Under the pieces are notes generated by a model. The model was not told the origin of the DNA. It made no database searches and worked only from the letters and a program-made list of their open reading frames with translations. From Kitasatospora phosalacinea (lineage in GTDB: Bacteria; Actinomycetota; Actinomycetes; Streptomycetales; Streptomycetaceae): DNA of 64,000 nucleotides. The position numbers were made by a program, and so were the translations under genes. Of this stretch, positions 16,726 through 24,830 are shown piece after piece (within the stretch, counting starts at the first letter, position 1; each line of letters begins with the position of its first letter). The stretch covers positions 33,913 through 97,912 of the forward strand of contig NZ_JNYE01000051.1 in assembly GCF_000717185.1 (NCBI RefSeq), given 5' to 3'.

Positions 16726-17661
16726 TCAGCCCGTCCGGGCGCGCAGGGCCTCGGCGGACCAGGTGAGCGCGGGCGCCGGGCCCTCCGGGGCGGGCCAGCG
16801 GTTGATCACCGCGAGCAGGTGGAGGTACCGGTCCCGGCGCGGATCGTTCGCGCTCTCCAGGCGGAGCAGCAGTCGGCGGCGGAGCCCGGTGTCGTCGGGA
16901 CGGCCGCAGAGCTGCGCGTAGTGGGCCGTGAGCGCCGCGACGACCGGATCGGCCTGGGGGGAGGCCGGGCGGACGCCAGCCGCCAGGGCCGGGGCGACGA
17001 GGTCGCGGACGACTGCGACGAGGTCGCGGCGCGGACCCGTGGTGCGGACCCGCGCCCGGTCGGCCGCCAGTTCCTCGGCCGTGCGCCGCACCGCGGCCCG
17101 GAAGTCCGGGTCCAGGGCCAGTTCGGCCAGTTCCACCCAGGCCCGGGCCTGCTCGGCGTCGGGGTCCTCGGACAGTTCGGGGGTCATCGAGCGCATGGCT
17201 CCCGCGGACACGGGGTCGGTGGCCGCTCCGTCGAAGACGGCGTGGAGGAAGTCGTCGACGAGGTCGCGGCGTTGGTCCTCGGTGAGCCGGGCGAGTCGGT
17301 GCACGGGGTCGGTCTCCTCGGGGGTGAGCCCGCGCTCGGCCACCACGGTGAGCACCGCGTGCCGCAGGCGCAGGACGCGGATCTGTACGGCCAGCGCCTC
17401 GGCCTGCACCGCGGCGACCTCGGGGAGCGGGAGGCCCCGGTCGACGACCTCGCGGATCGTGGCGAGGTCCAGTCCCAGTTCGCGGAGGGTCCGCACGAGG
17501 CGCAGGCGCTCGACGGCGGCGGTGTCGTACCGGCGGTGGCCGGCCGGGCTGCGGTCCGTCGGCGGCACGATTCCGCGTTCGGAGTAGAACCGTACGGTCT
17601 TGACTGTCAGACCGGTCCGCCGGGCCAGTTCACCGATCGAGTAGCGCGTGTCGCCGTCCAT
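16726..17661 (-). CDS. MerR-family regulator
   Basis: A 311-residue one-component regulator. The N-terminal winged helix reads SIGELARRTGLTVKTVRFYSERG (residues 8-30), followed by the MerR dimerisation helix and a long alpha-helical C-terminal domain (about 120-311) with no cysteine cluster, so it is not a metal sensor; a small-molecule ligand is more likely. ATG 17661 begins 6 nt after a -10 box, so the transcript is probably leaderless. Its promoter has a 19-bp spacer holding a palindrome, the arrangement on which MerR proteins act. The chimeric end of the leftward XRE gene overlaps its first 32 nt. Confidence 0.88.
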   Translation of the reverse strand: MDGDTRYSIGELARRTGLTVKTVRFYSERGIVPPTDRSPAGHRRYDTAAVERLRLVRTLRELGLDLATIREVVDRGLPLPEVAAVQAEALAVQIRVLRLRHAVLTVVAERGLTPEETDPVHRLARLTEDQRRDLVDDFLHAVFDGAATDPVSAGAMRSMTPELSEDPDAEQARAWVELAELALDPDFRAAVRRTAEELAADRARVRTTGPRRDLVAVVRDLVAPALAAGVRPASPQADPVVAALTAHYAQLCGRPDDTGLRRRLLLRLESANDPRRDRYLHLLAVINRWPAPEGPAPALTWSAEALRARTG

Positions 17662-19198
17662 GCCCGCAGCCTGCCGCCTCCCCCCGGGGGAGGTGCAAGC
17701 CCCTCCGCCCCGGCGGGGTCACTTCTTGCGGCCGCGGGAGCTTTGGGCGGTGCGGCCGCGGACGATGCCGATGAACTCCTCGACCAGGTCGGTGGTGGCC
17801 TCCTCCGGCCAGGCGAGGGCGACCTGCGACTGCGGGACGTCGAGGTGCGGCGGCACGACGGTCCAGCTGTGCAGCCCCTCGGATGCGGCGGCTGGTGTAG
17901 AGGCGCAGGGCGGAGCGCATGGTGTCGAGTTCCTTGGTGGTGCGCTCGGAGGCGACACCTTCCATGAGGTCCAGGGCCTGTGCCCAGAGGGTGACGGCTT
18001 CTTCGTGGCGGTGCTGGGCGGCGACGGTCTTGGCGAGGTTGGCCAGGGTGAGGGCGCGGACGCGGTGGTAGGTGCCGGGGACACGGTGCTGGACGGCGGC
18101 GCGGTAGTGGCGTTCGGCGGCGGCGTGGTCCTTCATCGCGGTCAGGGTCTTGCCGGTGTGGGAGGCGACGGTGGCGGCGACCGGTCCGGAGGCGGCGGCG
18201 TAGGCAGGGGGCGGTTCGGTAGCGGCGAGCATCGCGTTCTCGGCGGCGAGGATCAGCTTCGCGGCGGCGGCCCGGTTGCCGGAGGCGCCGTTGGCGCGGG
18301 CTGCGGTGATGAGCAGCAGGGCCTCGGTACTGGGGTCGACGCGCCCGCGGGCGCGGAGGAGGGCAGCGTCGGCGAGGGCGGCGGTGCCGGTGTGGTGGCC
18401 GAGGTCGAGGGCCTGGTGGGTGAGGGCTCGCATGGCCCAGGCGGCGCGGCCTGCGGGGTCGGCCTCGCAGGCGAGCTGGTAGGCGAGGAGGTAGAACCGC
18501 TGGGCGGCGCCGTCGCTGCCGTGGTCGTGGAGTTTCCAGCCGATGAGGGTGGCGAGTTCGGCAGCGGCGCCGAACGCCTCCGTACGGATGGCGCTGTCGG
18601 GGAAGGTGCCCTTGAGCATCGGGGTGACGACGTCGGCGAGATAGGAGGTGATGGCGACCAGGCCGTGGCCGCCGCCGAGGCGTTCGTCGGCGGTGCGGAA
18701 CATCTCGGTGAACTGCCGGACGACGGCGATCTCGCCGGGCCCGATCCGGCGGCTGCCGGCGGCGGCGCTGAGCGCGGCCGCGGCGGCCTGGTGGTCGTAG
18801 GCCAGCGGCAGGCCGACCGCGGCGGCGGAGAAGGTGGTGGCGAGGAAGTCGCGGCGGCGCAGCATGATGAGCCTTCCGAGGTCGGCAGCGGCGACGAGGG
18901 GGTCGAGGGGCAGCGCCCGGGTGGTGTCCTCGACGGGTTCGGAGCCTAGACCGATCTCGGCCGGCGTGACGGTGCGTCGGAGCCTGCGGCTGAGCGCTTC
19001 GGCGATGTAGAGCGGTGTCCTGCCCGCCGGTCTGGTCCCGTTGACGACCCAGTGGTGGACGGCCGCCTTCGAGGTGCGCAGTTCGACCCGGGACTCGGCG
19101 GCGACGGCCCGCACCGCTCTGGCCAGGGCTTCGTAGGTCCACCCGGCCTCGTCCAGGACGGCTGCCAGGTGCCGGTTCGGTTCGGCGCTCGGGTTCAC
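17630..19198 (-). CDS. XRE/TPR-type regulator with chimeric C-terminus
   Basis: A 522-residue frame. Residues about 5-80 are a helix-turn-helix domain of the Streptomyces TPR-regulator type (AVHHWVVNGTRPAGRTPLYI). Residues about 95-440 are helical with TPR-like repeats (HEEAVTLWAQALDLMEGVAS) and end with RLYTSRRIRGAAQLDRRA, which looks like the natural end of such proteins. The last ~70 residues are out-of-frame translation of the LysR fragment at 17719-17844 and of DNA up to and into the MerR gene. So the gene probably lost its own stop at a recombination joint. GTG 19198 follows GGGAG at about 6 nt. Its targets may be the divergent genes of the island. Confidence 0.75.
   Translation of the reverse strand: MNPSAEPNRHLAAVLDEAGWTYEALARAVRAVAAESRVELRTSKAAVHHWVVNGTRPAGRTPLYIAEALSRRLRRTVTPAEIGLGSEPVEDTTRALPLDPLVAAADLGRLIMLRRRDFLATTFSAAAVGLPLAYDHQAAAAALSAAAGSRRIGPGEIAVVRQFTEMFRTADERLGGGHGLVAITSYLADVVTPMLKGTFPDSAIRTEAFGAAAELATLIGWKLHDHGSDGAAQRFYLLAYQLACEADPAGRAAWAMRALTHQALDLGHHTGTAALADAALLRARGRVDPSTEALLLITAARANGASGNRAAAAKLILAAENAMLAATEPPPAYAAASGPVAATVASHTGKTLTAMKDHAAAERHYRAAVQHRVPGTYHRVRALTLANLAKTVAAQHRHEEAVTLWAQALDLMEGVASERTTKELDTMRSALRLYTSRRIRGAAQLDRRAAAPRRPAVAGRPRLAGGGHHRPGRGVHRHRPRPHRPKLPRPQEVTPPGRRGLHLPRGEAAGCGHGRRHALLDR
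17668..17698 (-). promoter_or_regulatory. MerR-type autoregulatory promoter
   Basis: On the minus strand: -35 TTGCAC (17693-17698), a 19-bp spacer, -10 CAGGCT (17668-17673), then 6 nt to the ATG. A 17-bp palindrome with arms CCTCCCCC/GGGGGAGG (17677-17693) fills the spacer. A 19-bp spacer with a central dyad is characteristic of MerR targets. Confidence 0.75.
17719..17844 (-). pseudogene. 3' remnant of a LysR-type gene (left copy)
   Basis: On the minus strand this encodes LDVPQSQVALAWPEEATT then DLVEEFIGIVRGRTA, ending QSSRGRKK and a TGA at 17719. It matches the C-terminal part of the LysR-type gene at 23493-24109 almost exactly over 117 bp. It lacks the lysine/glycine-rich tail of the right copy, as if the tail was lost by recombination between GCGGCCGC repeats. 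Confidence 0.8.
17728..17844. repeat. 117-bp direct repeat, left copy
   Basis: Matches 23673-23789 with two mismatches by eye, same orientation. The two copies bracket a 5.8-kb island. Sequence diverges abruptly at 17845 versus 23790. Confidence 0.9.
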
Positions 19199-19334
19199 TT
19201 CGCTCCCTGGGACGACCGCGAGTTGATCATGAACGGGATTAACCAGGAGGGGGAGCGAACACGGTACCGCCGCCCGGGCCCGGAGGCTTCACTTTCAGGC
19301 ATCCACCCGACTCCGAACAGAGGTGCAGATCAAC

Positions 19335-20221
19335 ATGATTGACGCAAAGTCAGCTGTGACCGGTCAGCTCGCGGGCGCGACGGTGCTGGTGACCGGGGGC
19401 GGCGGCCTGGTCGGCAGCCGCGTCGTCGCCCAGCTCGCCGCCGCGTACGCGGACGTCGCCGCCTGCACCCGCCACCCGCGCACCGCGTTCGCCAGCAACC
19501 TGGCCGGCACCCAGAGCGTGCTGGACACCGTGGCCGGATCGACGGTGAAGCGGCTGGTGTTCGTCTCCTCCGCGTCCGTCTACGGCCACGGCGGCACCAC
19601 CGCCGACGGCCCCGCGGTCTTCACCTAAGCGCAGCCGCTGGACCCGATCTCCGTCTACGCGAACACCAAGGCGTGGGGCGAGCAGCAGACCCGGCTGATG
19701 CTGGACGGCTCCACCGGGCCCGAGCACGCGATCGTCCGGTACTTCTCCGTCTACGGGGAGCCGCAGGTCCCCAAGCCCGGCTCGCACTCGTGGATGGTCC
19801 CGTGGATGGCCATGTCCGCGCACACCGGCCGCCCGATCCGGCTCAACGGCGGCGGCACGCAGGTACGGGACATGGTGCACGTCGAGGACATCGCCCGCGC
19901 CACGATCCTCGCGCTGGTCGCCGAACGGATGGCGGCCGGACGGTCAACGTCGGCACCGGCGTGCCGACCATGGTGCGCCGCATCGGCGAGCTGATCGCCG
20001 CCCACTACCCCGGCGCCCGCTTCGAGCGGGCGCCGATGCCCGCGGGCGACCCGCTCGGCGGCTGCGTCGACACCCGCCTGGCCGCCGAACTCCTCGGCTG
20101 GGCTCCCGCCATCGGCCTCGCCGACGGCATCGACCGGTACGTCGCCTGGCTGCGCTCCACCCCTGGCGCCGTCCCCGACTGGTTCACCGCCGACGGACCC
20201 TCGGCTGCCCTGGCCGCCTGA
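19335..20221 (+). pseudogene. Broken NAD-dependent sugar epimerase/dehydratase
   Basis: Begins MIDAKSAVTGQLAGATVLVT, with the Rossmann loop TGGGGLVGSRVV. It resumes after an apparent in-frame deletion at FASNLAGTQSVLDTV and contains the catalytic-region SSASVYGHG. A TAA at 19626-19628 interrupts the frame where FTEAQPLDP would be expected. Downstream the same frame continues with DPISVYANTKAWGEQ and VRYFSVYGEPQVPKPG. A frameshift near 19935 then moves the reading to NVGTGVPTMVRRIGELIAAH and the end near 20221. Three lesions indicate decay of an extended SDR such as a UDP-glucose epimerase homologue. The start follows AGAGGTG. A GT2 glycosyltransferase lies next door. Confidence 0.85.
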
Positions 20222-20264
20222 ATCTGCCTGGCCGGGCTCGGCCGGGCTCGGCTGGGTCTGGCCG

Positions 20265-21143
20265 TCAGAAGATCGGCGGTCGGCCCAGCTGCGCCATCCG
20301 GCGCACCGTGCTCCACCGCATCGGCCGGCGCGGCGGGCACGCCACCCGCACCCCCTCGAAGAACCCGCCCCACCACGCCTTCAAGCCGGCCAGCGGCGGG
20401 CGGCGCAGCAGGGTGTAGCCGATCCAGGAGGCGAGGTAGACCGGTACCAGCGGGGCGGGGAGGTGGCGTTTGGCCAGCCAGACCCGGTTGCGGGCGGTCA
20501 TCCGGTAGTAGGCGGCGTGCCGGGCCGGGTCGGTGCGCGGGTGCTGGAGCACCAGGTCGGCGCGGTAGTCGATGCCCCAACCCGCGTCCAGCGCCCGCCA
20601 GGCGAAGTCGGTCTCCTCGTGCGTGTAGAAGAACTCGGCCGGGAACAGGCCGATCTGGTCGATCACGGACATCCGGATGGCGTGGCCGCCACCGAGGAAC
20701 GTGGTCACCGGACCGGACTGCATCGGGTCGGACTTGCCCAGGCGGGGGACGTGGCGGCGCTGGGTGAAGCCGGTCTCGTCGGCGATCCGGAACGAGGCGA
20801 TGCCCAACCGCGGGTCCTGCTCGAACGCCTCCCGGACCAGTCGGAAGGTGTCGGTGCGCGGCAGCAGCCCGTCGTCGTCCAGCACCACCAGCACGTCCGC
20901 GCCGCCCAGTTCGCGCAGCCGCTCCACACCGGCGTTGCGCCCGCCCGGGATGCCCAGGTTCTCCGGCAGCTCCACCGCGTCCACCCACTGCGGCAGCGGC
21001 GGCAGTTCGACGCCCTGGCCGAGCACGACCGTGCGCACCCCGGACTCGGAGCCCTCCTGCGTCCGCACCGACTCCAGCAGCGCCACCAGCTCGGCGGGCC
21101 GGTTCCCCATCGTCAGCACCACCACGCCCAGCGTGACACCCAT
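20265..21143 (-). CDS. GT2-family glycosyltransferase
   Basis: A 292-residue GT-A glycosyltransferase. Residues 1-20 (VTLGVVVLTMGNRPAEL) form the nucleotide-binding strand, VLVVLDDDG is the DxD-type metal site, and GGGHAIRMSVIDQIG and FYTHEETDFAWRALDAGW match the acceptor/catalytic region of rhamnosyl- or galactofuranosyltransferase-like GT2 enzymes. It has no membrane anchor except a weak hydrophobic stretch near residue 235. The ATG at 21143 is chosen because upstream sequence is low-complexity and overlaps the divergent HD gene promoter. It probably worked with the now broken epimerase on a surface or small-molecule glycan. Confidence 0.85.
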   Translation of the reverse strand: MGVTLGVVVLTMGNRPAELVALLESVRTQEGSESGVRTVVLGQGVELPPLPQWVDAVELPENLGIPGGRNAGVERLRELGGADVLVVLDDDGLLPRTDTFRLVREAFEQDPRLGIASFRIADETGFTQRRHVPRLGKSDPMQSGPVTTFLGGGHAIRMSVIDQIGLFPAEFFYTHEETDFAWRALDAGWGIDYRADLVLQHPRTDPARHAAYYRMTARNRVWLAKRHLPAPLVPVYLASWIGYTLLRRPPLAGLKAWWGGFFEGVRVACPPRRPMRWSTVRRMAQLGRPPIF

Positions 21144-21169
21144 GTCCGACCCGACCCTTCGAGGACTCG

Positions 21170-21919
21170 ATGAACTCTCCGACACCGCAGGACGCCGACC
21201 GGCTGCCGCTGCACGAGCTGGCGGCCGTGGGCCGCCTGCCCGACCACCAGGTGCTGGACCGGCCGACCCTCGCATGGATCGCCGACCGGCGGCCGGGCGG
21301 TCCGGGTGCGCGGCCCAGACTGCCACACCCCGCGACCCCGCTGGTACCGGATCCGTCCTGGTTCGCCCGGCCGGAGACCGCGACCTCCCTGCACGGCGTC
21401 CTGCACGGCGCCCGCGTCGCCGTCCTCGTCCAGCTCCTCGCCGCCGGCCACGGCCTCGGCCCCGACCGGGTGCTCGCGCTCGCCGCCGCGGCAGCCTGCC
21501 ACGACTGCCGCCGCCTCAACGACCGCACCGACCCCGGCCACGGCGCCCGCGCCGCCGCCTGGCTGACCCGGCACCCGGCCGACCTCAGCGCCGCGTTCGG
21601 CCACGAGGCCAGCCCGGAGGCGGTCGCCGCCGTCGCCCTCCACGACGTCCCCCACCGCGCCTTCACTCCTGAGCAGCACACCGCCTACCACCGGCACCGC
21701 ACGGCCGTCGACCTGCTCAAGGCCGCCGACGCCCTCGACCGCTACCGCCTGCCCGCCACCCGCTGGTGGCCCGACCTGCACCTGCTGCGCCTCCAGATTC
21801 CGGCCTGGGCCCTGCACCTCGCCCACGACCTGGTCGTCCGCACCGAACACGCCCGCCTCGACGGCGTGAGCGACGCCCACGCCCTCCACCTGGCGCTCCG
21901 CGCCCTGCAACCCGAGTAG
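21170..21919 (+). CDS. HD-domain phosphohydrolase-like protein
   Basis: A 249-residue soluble protein with HD-superfamily features: SLHGVLHGARVAVL (first His), AAACHDCRRLNDRTDPGHGARAA (the HD pair and a following His), AVALHDVPHR and a late DALDRYRLP aspartate. These are the metal ligands expected of HD phosphohydrolases acting on nucleotides or phosphoesters. ATG 21170 follows GAGGA. The next gene starts 10 bp after the stop with its own AGGAGA, so the two are almost certainly co-transcribed. The substrate is unknown. Confidence 0.8.
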   Translation: MNSPTPQDADRLPLHELAAVGRLPDHQVLDRPTLAWIADRRPGGPGARPRLPHPATPLVPDPSWFARPETATSLHGVLHGARVAVLVQLLAAGHGLGPDRVLALAAAAACHDCRRLNDRTDPGHGARAAAWLTRHPADLSAAFGHEASPEAVAAVALHDVPHRAFTPEQHTAYHRHRTAVDLLKAADALDRYRLPATRWWPDLHLLRLQIPAWALHLAHDLVVRTEHARLDGVSDAHALHLALRALQPE

Positions 21920-21928
21920 GAGACACCC

Positions 21929-23287
21929 GTGCACCCGGACTGGGACCTCGCCCACACCCACCTCGACGCCCCCACCGAGCAGTTGCCCACCGGCCTCACC
22001 GCCACCCCGGACCACTGGAGCGAGCGCCTCCAACGCACCCCGGGCGGACACCTGCTGCGCCCCGACGGCAACGCCATGCTCACCGCCCTGACCACCGACC
22101 GCCCGATGCACCTGCTGCACCTCACCCGCTCCCTGGACGCCATCCGCACCAGCGGCCACCTGCTCGCCTCCACCGGCTGCCTCGCCGCCGCCCTCTACGG
22201 AGCCCCGCTCACCGAACTGCCCGGCGGCGCGCTGCGCCCCCACAACCTCGGCACCCACCTCCTCGACACCCGCCCCGACCTCGACAGCCGACGCGACAGC
22301 ACCCCCCTGGTCATCGAAGTCTCCCCCGACCACCCGGCCCCCGGCGCCGGCCTGGACTACCTGCGCCTGGGCGCCGTCCACCTGCGCGCCTTCGACCGCC
22401 ACCGCCACGCCCTCACCCCCACCGAGGACCACCAGGTCACCCGGTCCGTCACCGACCGGATCCGCGCCGCCGCACCCCTGCTGGACCTGATGCTCGCCAC
22501 CGCCACCGGCCGCATCCGCCCCGACGCCGGGGCGTTCCTCGACCAACTGGCCGCCGCCGTCCCGGTCATGCCCTACCTCGGCTACCTCTACTTCGAGACC
22601 GCCGCCGAGTACCTGATGCTCCACTCCACCAGCACCGCGACGAAGAACCTGGCCGAACTCGGCGAGATGAACAACCACCTCTACAAGCAGCTCGCCTTCA
22701 CCGCCGTCGACACCATGGGCACCCTCTTCGACGTCGGCCGCTTCCGCCCCGGCCGCCAACGCTTCCTCGACCTGATCGACGGCATCGAACCCGGCCTGTC
22801 CCAGCACGCCGCTGCCTTCGTCCACGACCGCCTCTGCCACCGCTTCACCGCCACTGCCCTCACCCCGGCCGCCGACGCCACCGCCTTCGCCTTCACCGAC
22901 GCGGACGCCGACGACCTGCGCACCGCGGCCGCCCCGCTGCTCGGCCAACTCCTCTTCCGCGAAGTCCGCCTCCTGGACCGCTACCCCCAGCTCTACCACC
23001 TCTTCGAACAGGAGAAGGCCGCCGAGGCGTGGACCTACTGGAACCGCCGGCGCACCGCCCTGCCCTACAACGCGACCTGCGGGCCCAAGGGCGAGATCGG
23101 CGTCAACCCCGCCAACCCGCACGCCCGGATCACCGTCTGGACCGCCGAACGATGCGTCCGCGGACTGCTCCACCCCACCGAACAGGTCGCCGCCGTGCCG
23201 GCACCCCGACTCGCCCCCTGGGTCTTCACGCCCCTGCGGGACCGCACGGACGAGGAACTGTGGAACAGCCGCCCGGTGCTGGCGTGA
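21929..23287 (+). CDS. Uncharacterised 452-residue protein, possible ADP-ribosyltransferase-like N-domain
   Basis: No family is certain. The N-terminal part contains MHLLHLTRSLDAIRTSGHLL (about residues 50-69), which resembles the [Y/L]HxT...I..xG.L motif opening DarT/DUF4433-like ADP-ribosyltransferase folds. The rest is helix-rich and includes a conserved-looking YLYFETAAEYLMLHSTSTA and a C-terminal TYWNRRRTALPYNATCGPKG. It has no signal peptide or membrane segment. GTG 21929 follows AGGAGA. It is coupled to the HD gene upstream, so the two products probably act together, perhaps on a nucleotide. The ART idea rests on one motif and is inference. Confidence 0.6.
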   Translation: MHPDWDLAHTHLDAPTEQLPTGLTATPDHWSERLQRTPGGHLLRPDGNAMLTALTTDRPMHLLHLTRSLDAIRTSGHLLASTGCLAAALYGAPLTELPGGALRPHNLGTHLLDTRPDLDSRRDSTPLVIEVSPDHPAPGAGLDYLRLGAVHLRAFDRHRHALTPTEDHQVTRSVTDRIRAAAPLLDLMLATATGRIRPDAGAFLDQLAAAVPVMPYLGYLYFETAAEYLMLHSTSTATKNLAELGEMNNHLYKQLAFTAVDTMGTLFDVGRFRPGRQRFLDLIDGIEPGLSQHAAAFVHDRLCHRFTATALTPAADATAFAFTDADADDLRTAAAPLLGQLLFREVRLLDRYPQLYHLFEQEKAAEAWTYWNRRRTALPYNATCGPKGEIGVNPANPHARITVWTAERCVRGLLHPTEQVAAVPAPRLAPWVFTPLRDRTDEELWNSRPVLA

Positions 23288-23492
23288 TCTCCGGGGTTCG
23301 CCGCCAGCCCTTGGGCAGCTCTTGAGCCGGAGCGACAACGTGCCTGCCCCTGACCCGGGCTCACCCCTGTCGGATGGCCCGGCCTCCGGGTCCGGGTGGG
23401 TGCGAGCGGGTCCGGACCGGGCCTGGGCAGTCGGTCTCCACGAGGCCGGGGGCCGTTTGAGCAGGTTCCCGGTGGTGCCCGGACGCCCGAGG

Positions 23493-24109
23493 CTACTTCT
23501 TGCGGCCGCCGCCGCTGCCGCCGCGCTTGGGCTGGGCGGTGCGGGCGCCGCCGGTGCGCTGGCCCGGCTTGGGCTTGCCGCCGCCCTTGCCGGCCTGGGC
23601 GGTGCGCTGCTGGGGCTGGGCCTTGGACTTCTTCGTGCCGGACGGGCGGCGCTGCTCCTCGGCGGCGGCGGTGCGGCCGCGGGAGCTGTTGGCGGTGCGG
23701 CCGCGGACGATGCCGATGAACTCCTCGACCAGGTCGGTGGTGGCCTCCTCCGGCCAGGCGAGGGCGACCTGCGACTGCGGGACGTCGAGAAGACGACCTC
23801 CTCGGCGAGGTCGGCGACGGTGACCTCCTCGGCGGCGGCCAGCCAGTGGTCCTTGGGGAACACCACGACGGTGGTCTCGGTGTACAGCGGGATGGCGCTC
23901 AGCACCGTCCGGTCCACCGGCAGCCGGACCAGCCCGGCGTCCGCGCCGCCGGACAGCAGCAGGGCGTGCCCGTCGGCGGGCGCCGACTGCAGCAGTTCGA
24001 GCGGGACGTCCGGCAGCCGCTGCTCCCACACCCGCAGCCACTTGGTGGGCGTCACCCCGGGCACGTACACCAGGCGGAAGGGGGCGGAGGGCTGCTCGTT
24101 GTCGGTCAC
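23493..24109 (-). pseudogene. Disrupted LysR-type substrate-binding gene
   Basis: The 5' part (24109 to about 23792) encodes FRLVYVPGVTPTKWLRVWEQ, LLLSGGADAGLVRLP and TVVVFPKDHWLAAAEEV, then DLAEEVVF, as in the Streptomyces LysR-type proteins that are mainly an effector domain. The 3' part is in another frame and joins abruptly at LDVPQSQVALAWPEEATT, continuing to a Lys/Gly-rich tail (ending GGSGGGRKK). From memory of intact relatives, some 60-70 residues that should lie between are missing. The joint coincides with the edge of the 117-bp repeat. The GTG start at 24109 diverges from the DUF5997 gene, the usual arrangement. Confidence 0.8.
23673..23789. repeat. 117-bp direct repeat, right copy
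   Basis: Pairs with 17728-17844 (two mismatches by eye). It lies at the internal joint of the disrupted LysR-type gene and marks the right edge of the island. Confidence 0.9.
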
Positions 24110-24237
24110 GCGCTCCAGGCTAGCGGTCCGCCGGGGCCCGGCCGGGCAGCGGTCGTGACGGGGCGGGGGCGGCGGTCGGCGGGGCGGGGGCGGCGGCCGT
24201 GAGCTGGGCAGGGGCGCTTTCCCTATACCCTTGTCGC

Positions 24238-24666
24238 ATGACTACGCCCAAGCCCAAGACCTCCCAGACCATGAAGCCCGCGACCGCGGCCAAGAAGCTG
24301 GGGATCTACCTGGCGGCGACCCCCGCCGAGTTCCAGGCGGGCGTCGTCTCCCGCGACGAGCTCAACGCGATGCAGGCCGAGCCCCCGCAGTGGCTGGCCG
24401 ACCTGCGGCGCAACGGGCCGCACCCGCGGCAGGTGGTGGCCGCCCGGCTCGGCATCTCGGTCACCGGCCTGAACCGGGCCGGGATCACCGAGGCGCTGAC
24501 CACCGAGCAGATCGACGCGCTGCGCGAGGAGGACCCGGAGTGGCTGCGCCGCGAGCGCGCGCTCCAGGCCGACGTGCGCAAGGAGGCGCAGCGGGTGCAG
24601 ACGGCGGCGGAGAAGGCGGCGAAGGTGAAGGCCGAGCGGGCCGCGGGCAAGTCCCGGCGCAAGTGA
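24238..24666 (+). CDS. DUF5997-family protein
   Basis: A 142-residue basic protein: PATAAKKLGIYLAATPAEFQ near the N-terminus, VVSRDELNAMQAEPPQWL, RLGISVTGLNRAGITEALTT, and a lysine-rich helical tail (AEKAAKVKAERAAGKSRRK). This fits DUF5997, an actinobacterial family usually divergent from a LysR-type gene, as here. Function is unknown; the tail could bind nucleic acid. A TATACC box ends 8 nt before ATG 24238 with no Shine-Dalgarno sequence, so the mRNA may be leaderless. Confidence 0.85.
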   Translation: MTTPKPKTSQTMKPATAAKKLGIYLAATPAEFQAGVVSRDELNAMQAEPPQWLADLRRNGPHPRQVVAARLGISVTGLNRAGITEALTTEQIDALREEDPEWLRRERALQADVRKEAQRVQTAAEKAAKVKAERAAGKSRRK

Positions 24667-24676
24667 ACGGGTAGCA

Positions 24677-24711
24677 GGCGGCGGGCGGCGGGCGGCGGGC
24701 GGCGGGCGGCG
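24677..24711. repeat. Five 7-bp tandem repeats
   Basis: Five exact copies of GGCGGCG directly after the DUF5997 stop. Likely a length-variable tract; no function visible. Confidence 0.85.
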
Positions 24712-24813
24712 AGCAGTAAGTAGCACCATCCGATCGTTCCAGGGCCGTTTCCGTGCGTCGGCACTCTTTCGGATGATGTGCGCACGACATGAACGGCGTT
24801 GCGGGGTACGGCG

Positions 24814-24830
24814 GCTGACGGTCCGTCAGC
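24814..24830. promoter_or_regulatory. Perfect palindrome abutting the adenosine deaminase start
   Basis: GCTGACGG-T-CCGTCAGC (24814-24830) ends exactly where the ATG at 24831 begins. It could be an operator or an mRNA hairpin that limits initiation. Related TGACG..CGTCA dyads occur at 34455 and 44565. Confidence 0.5.

Noticed and set aside
17845..23672. An insertion sequence or integrase inside the island
   Set aside because: No transposase, recombinase or terminal inverted repeats could be recognised, so the island is described by its direct repeats only.
24677..24711. A possible CRISPR-like array from the regular repeats
   Set aside because: The units are 7 bp and adjoining without spacers. 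No CRISPR array or cas gene is visible in the window.
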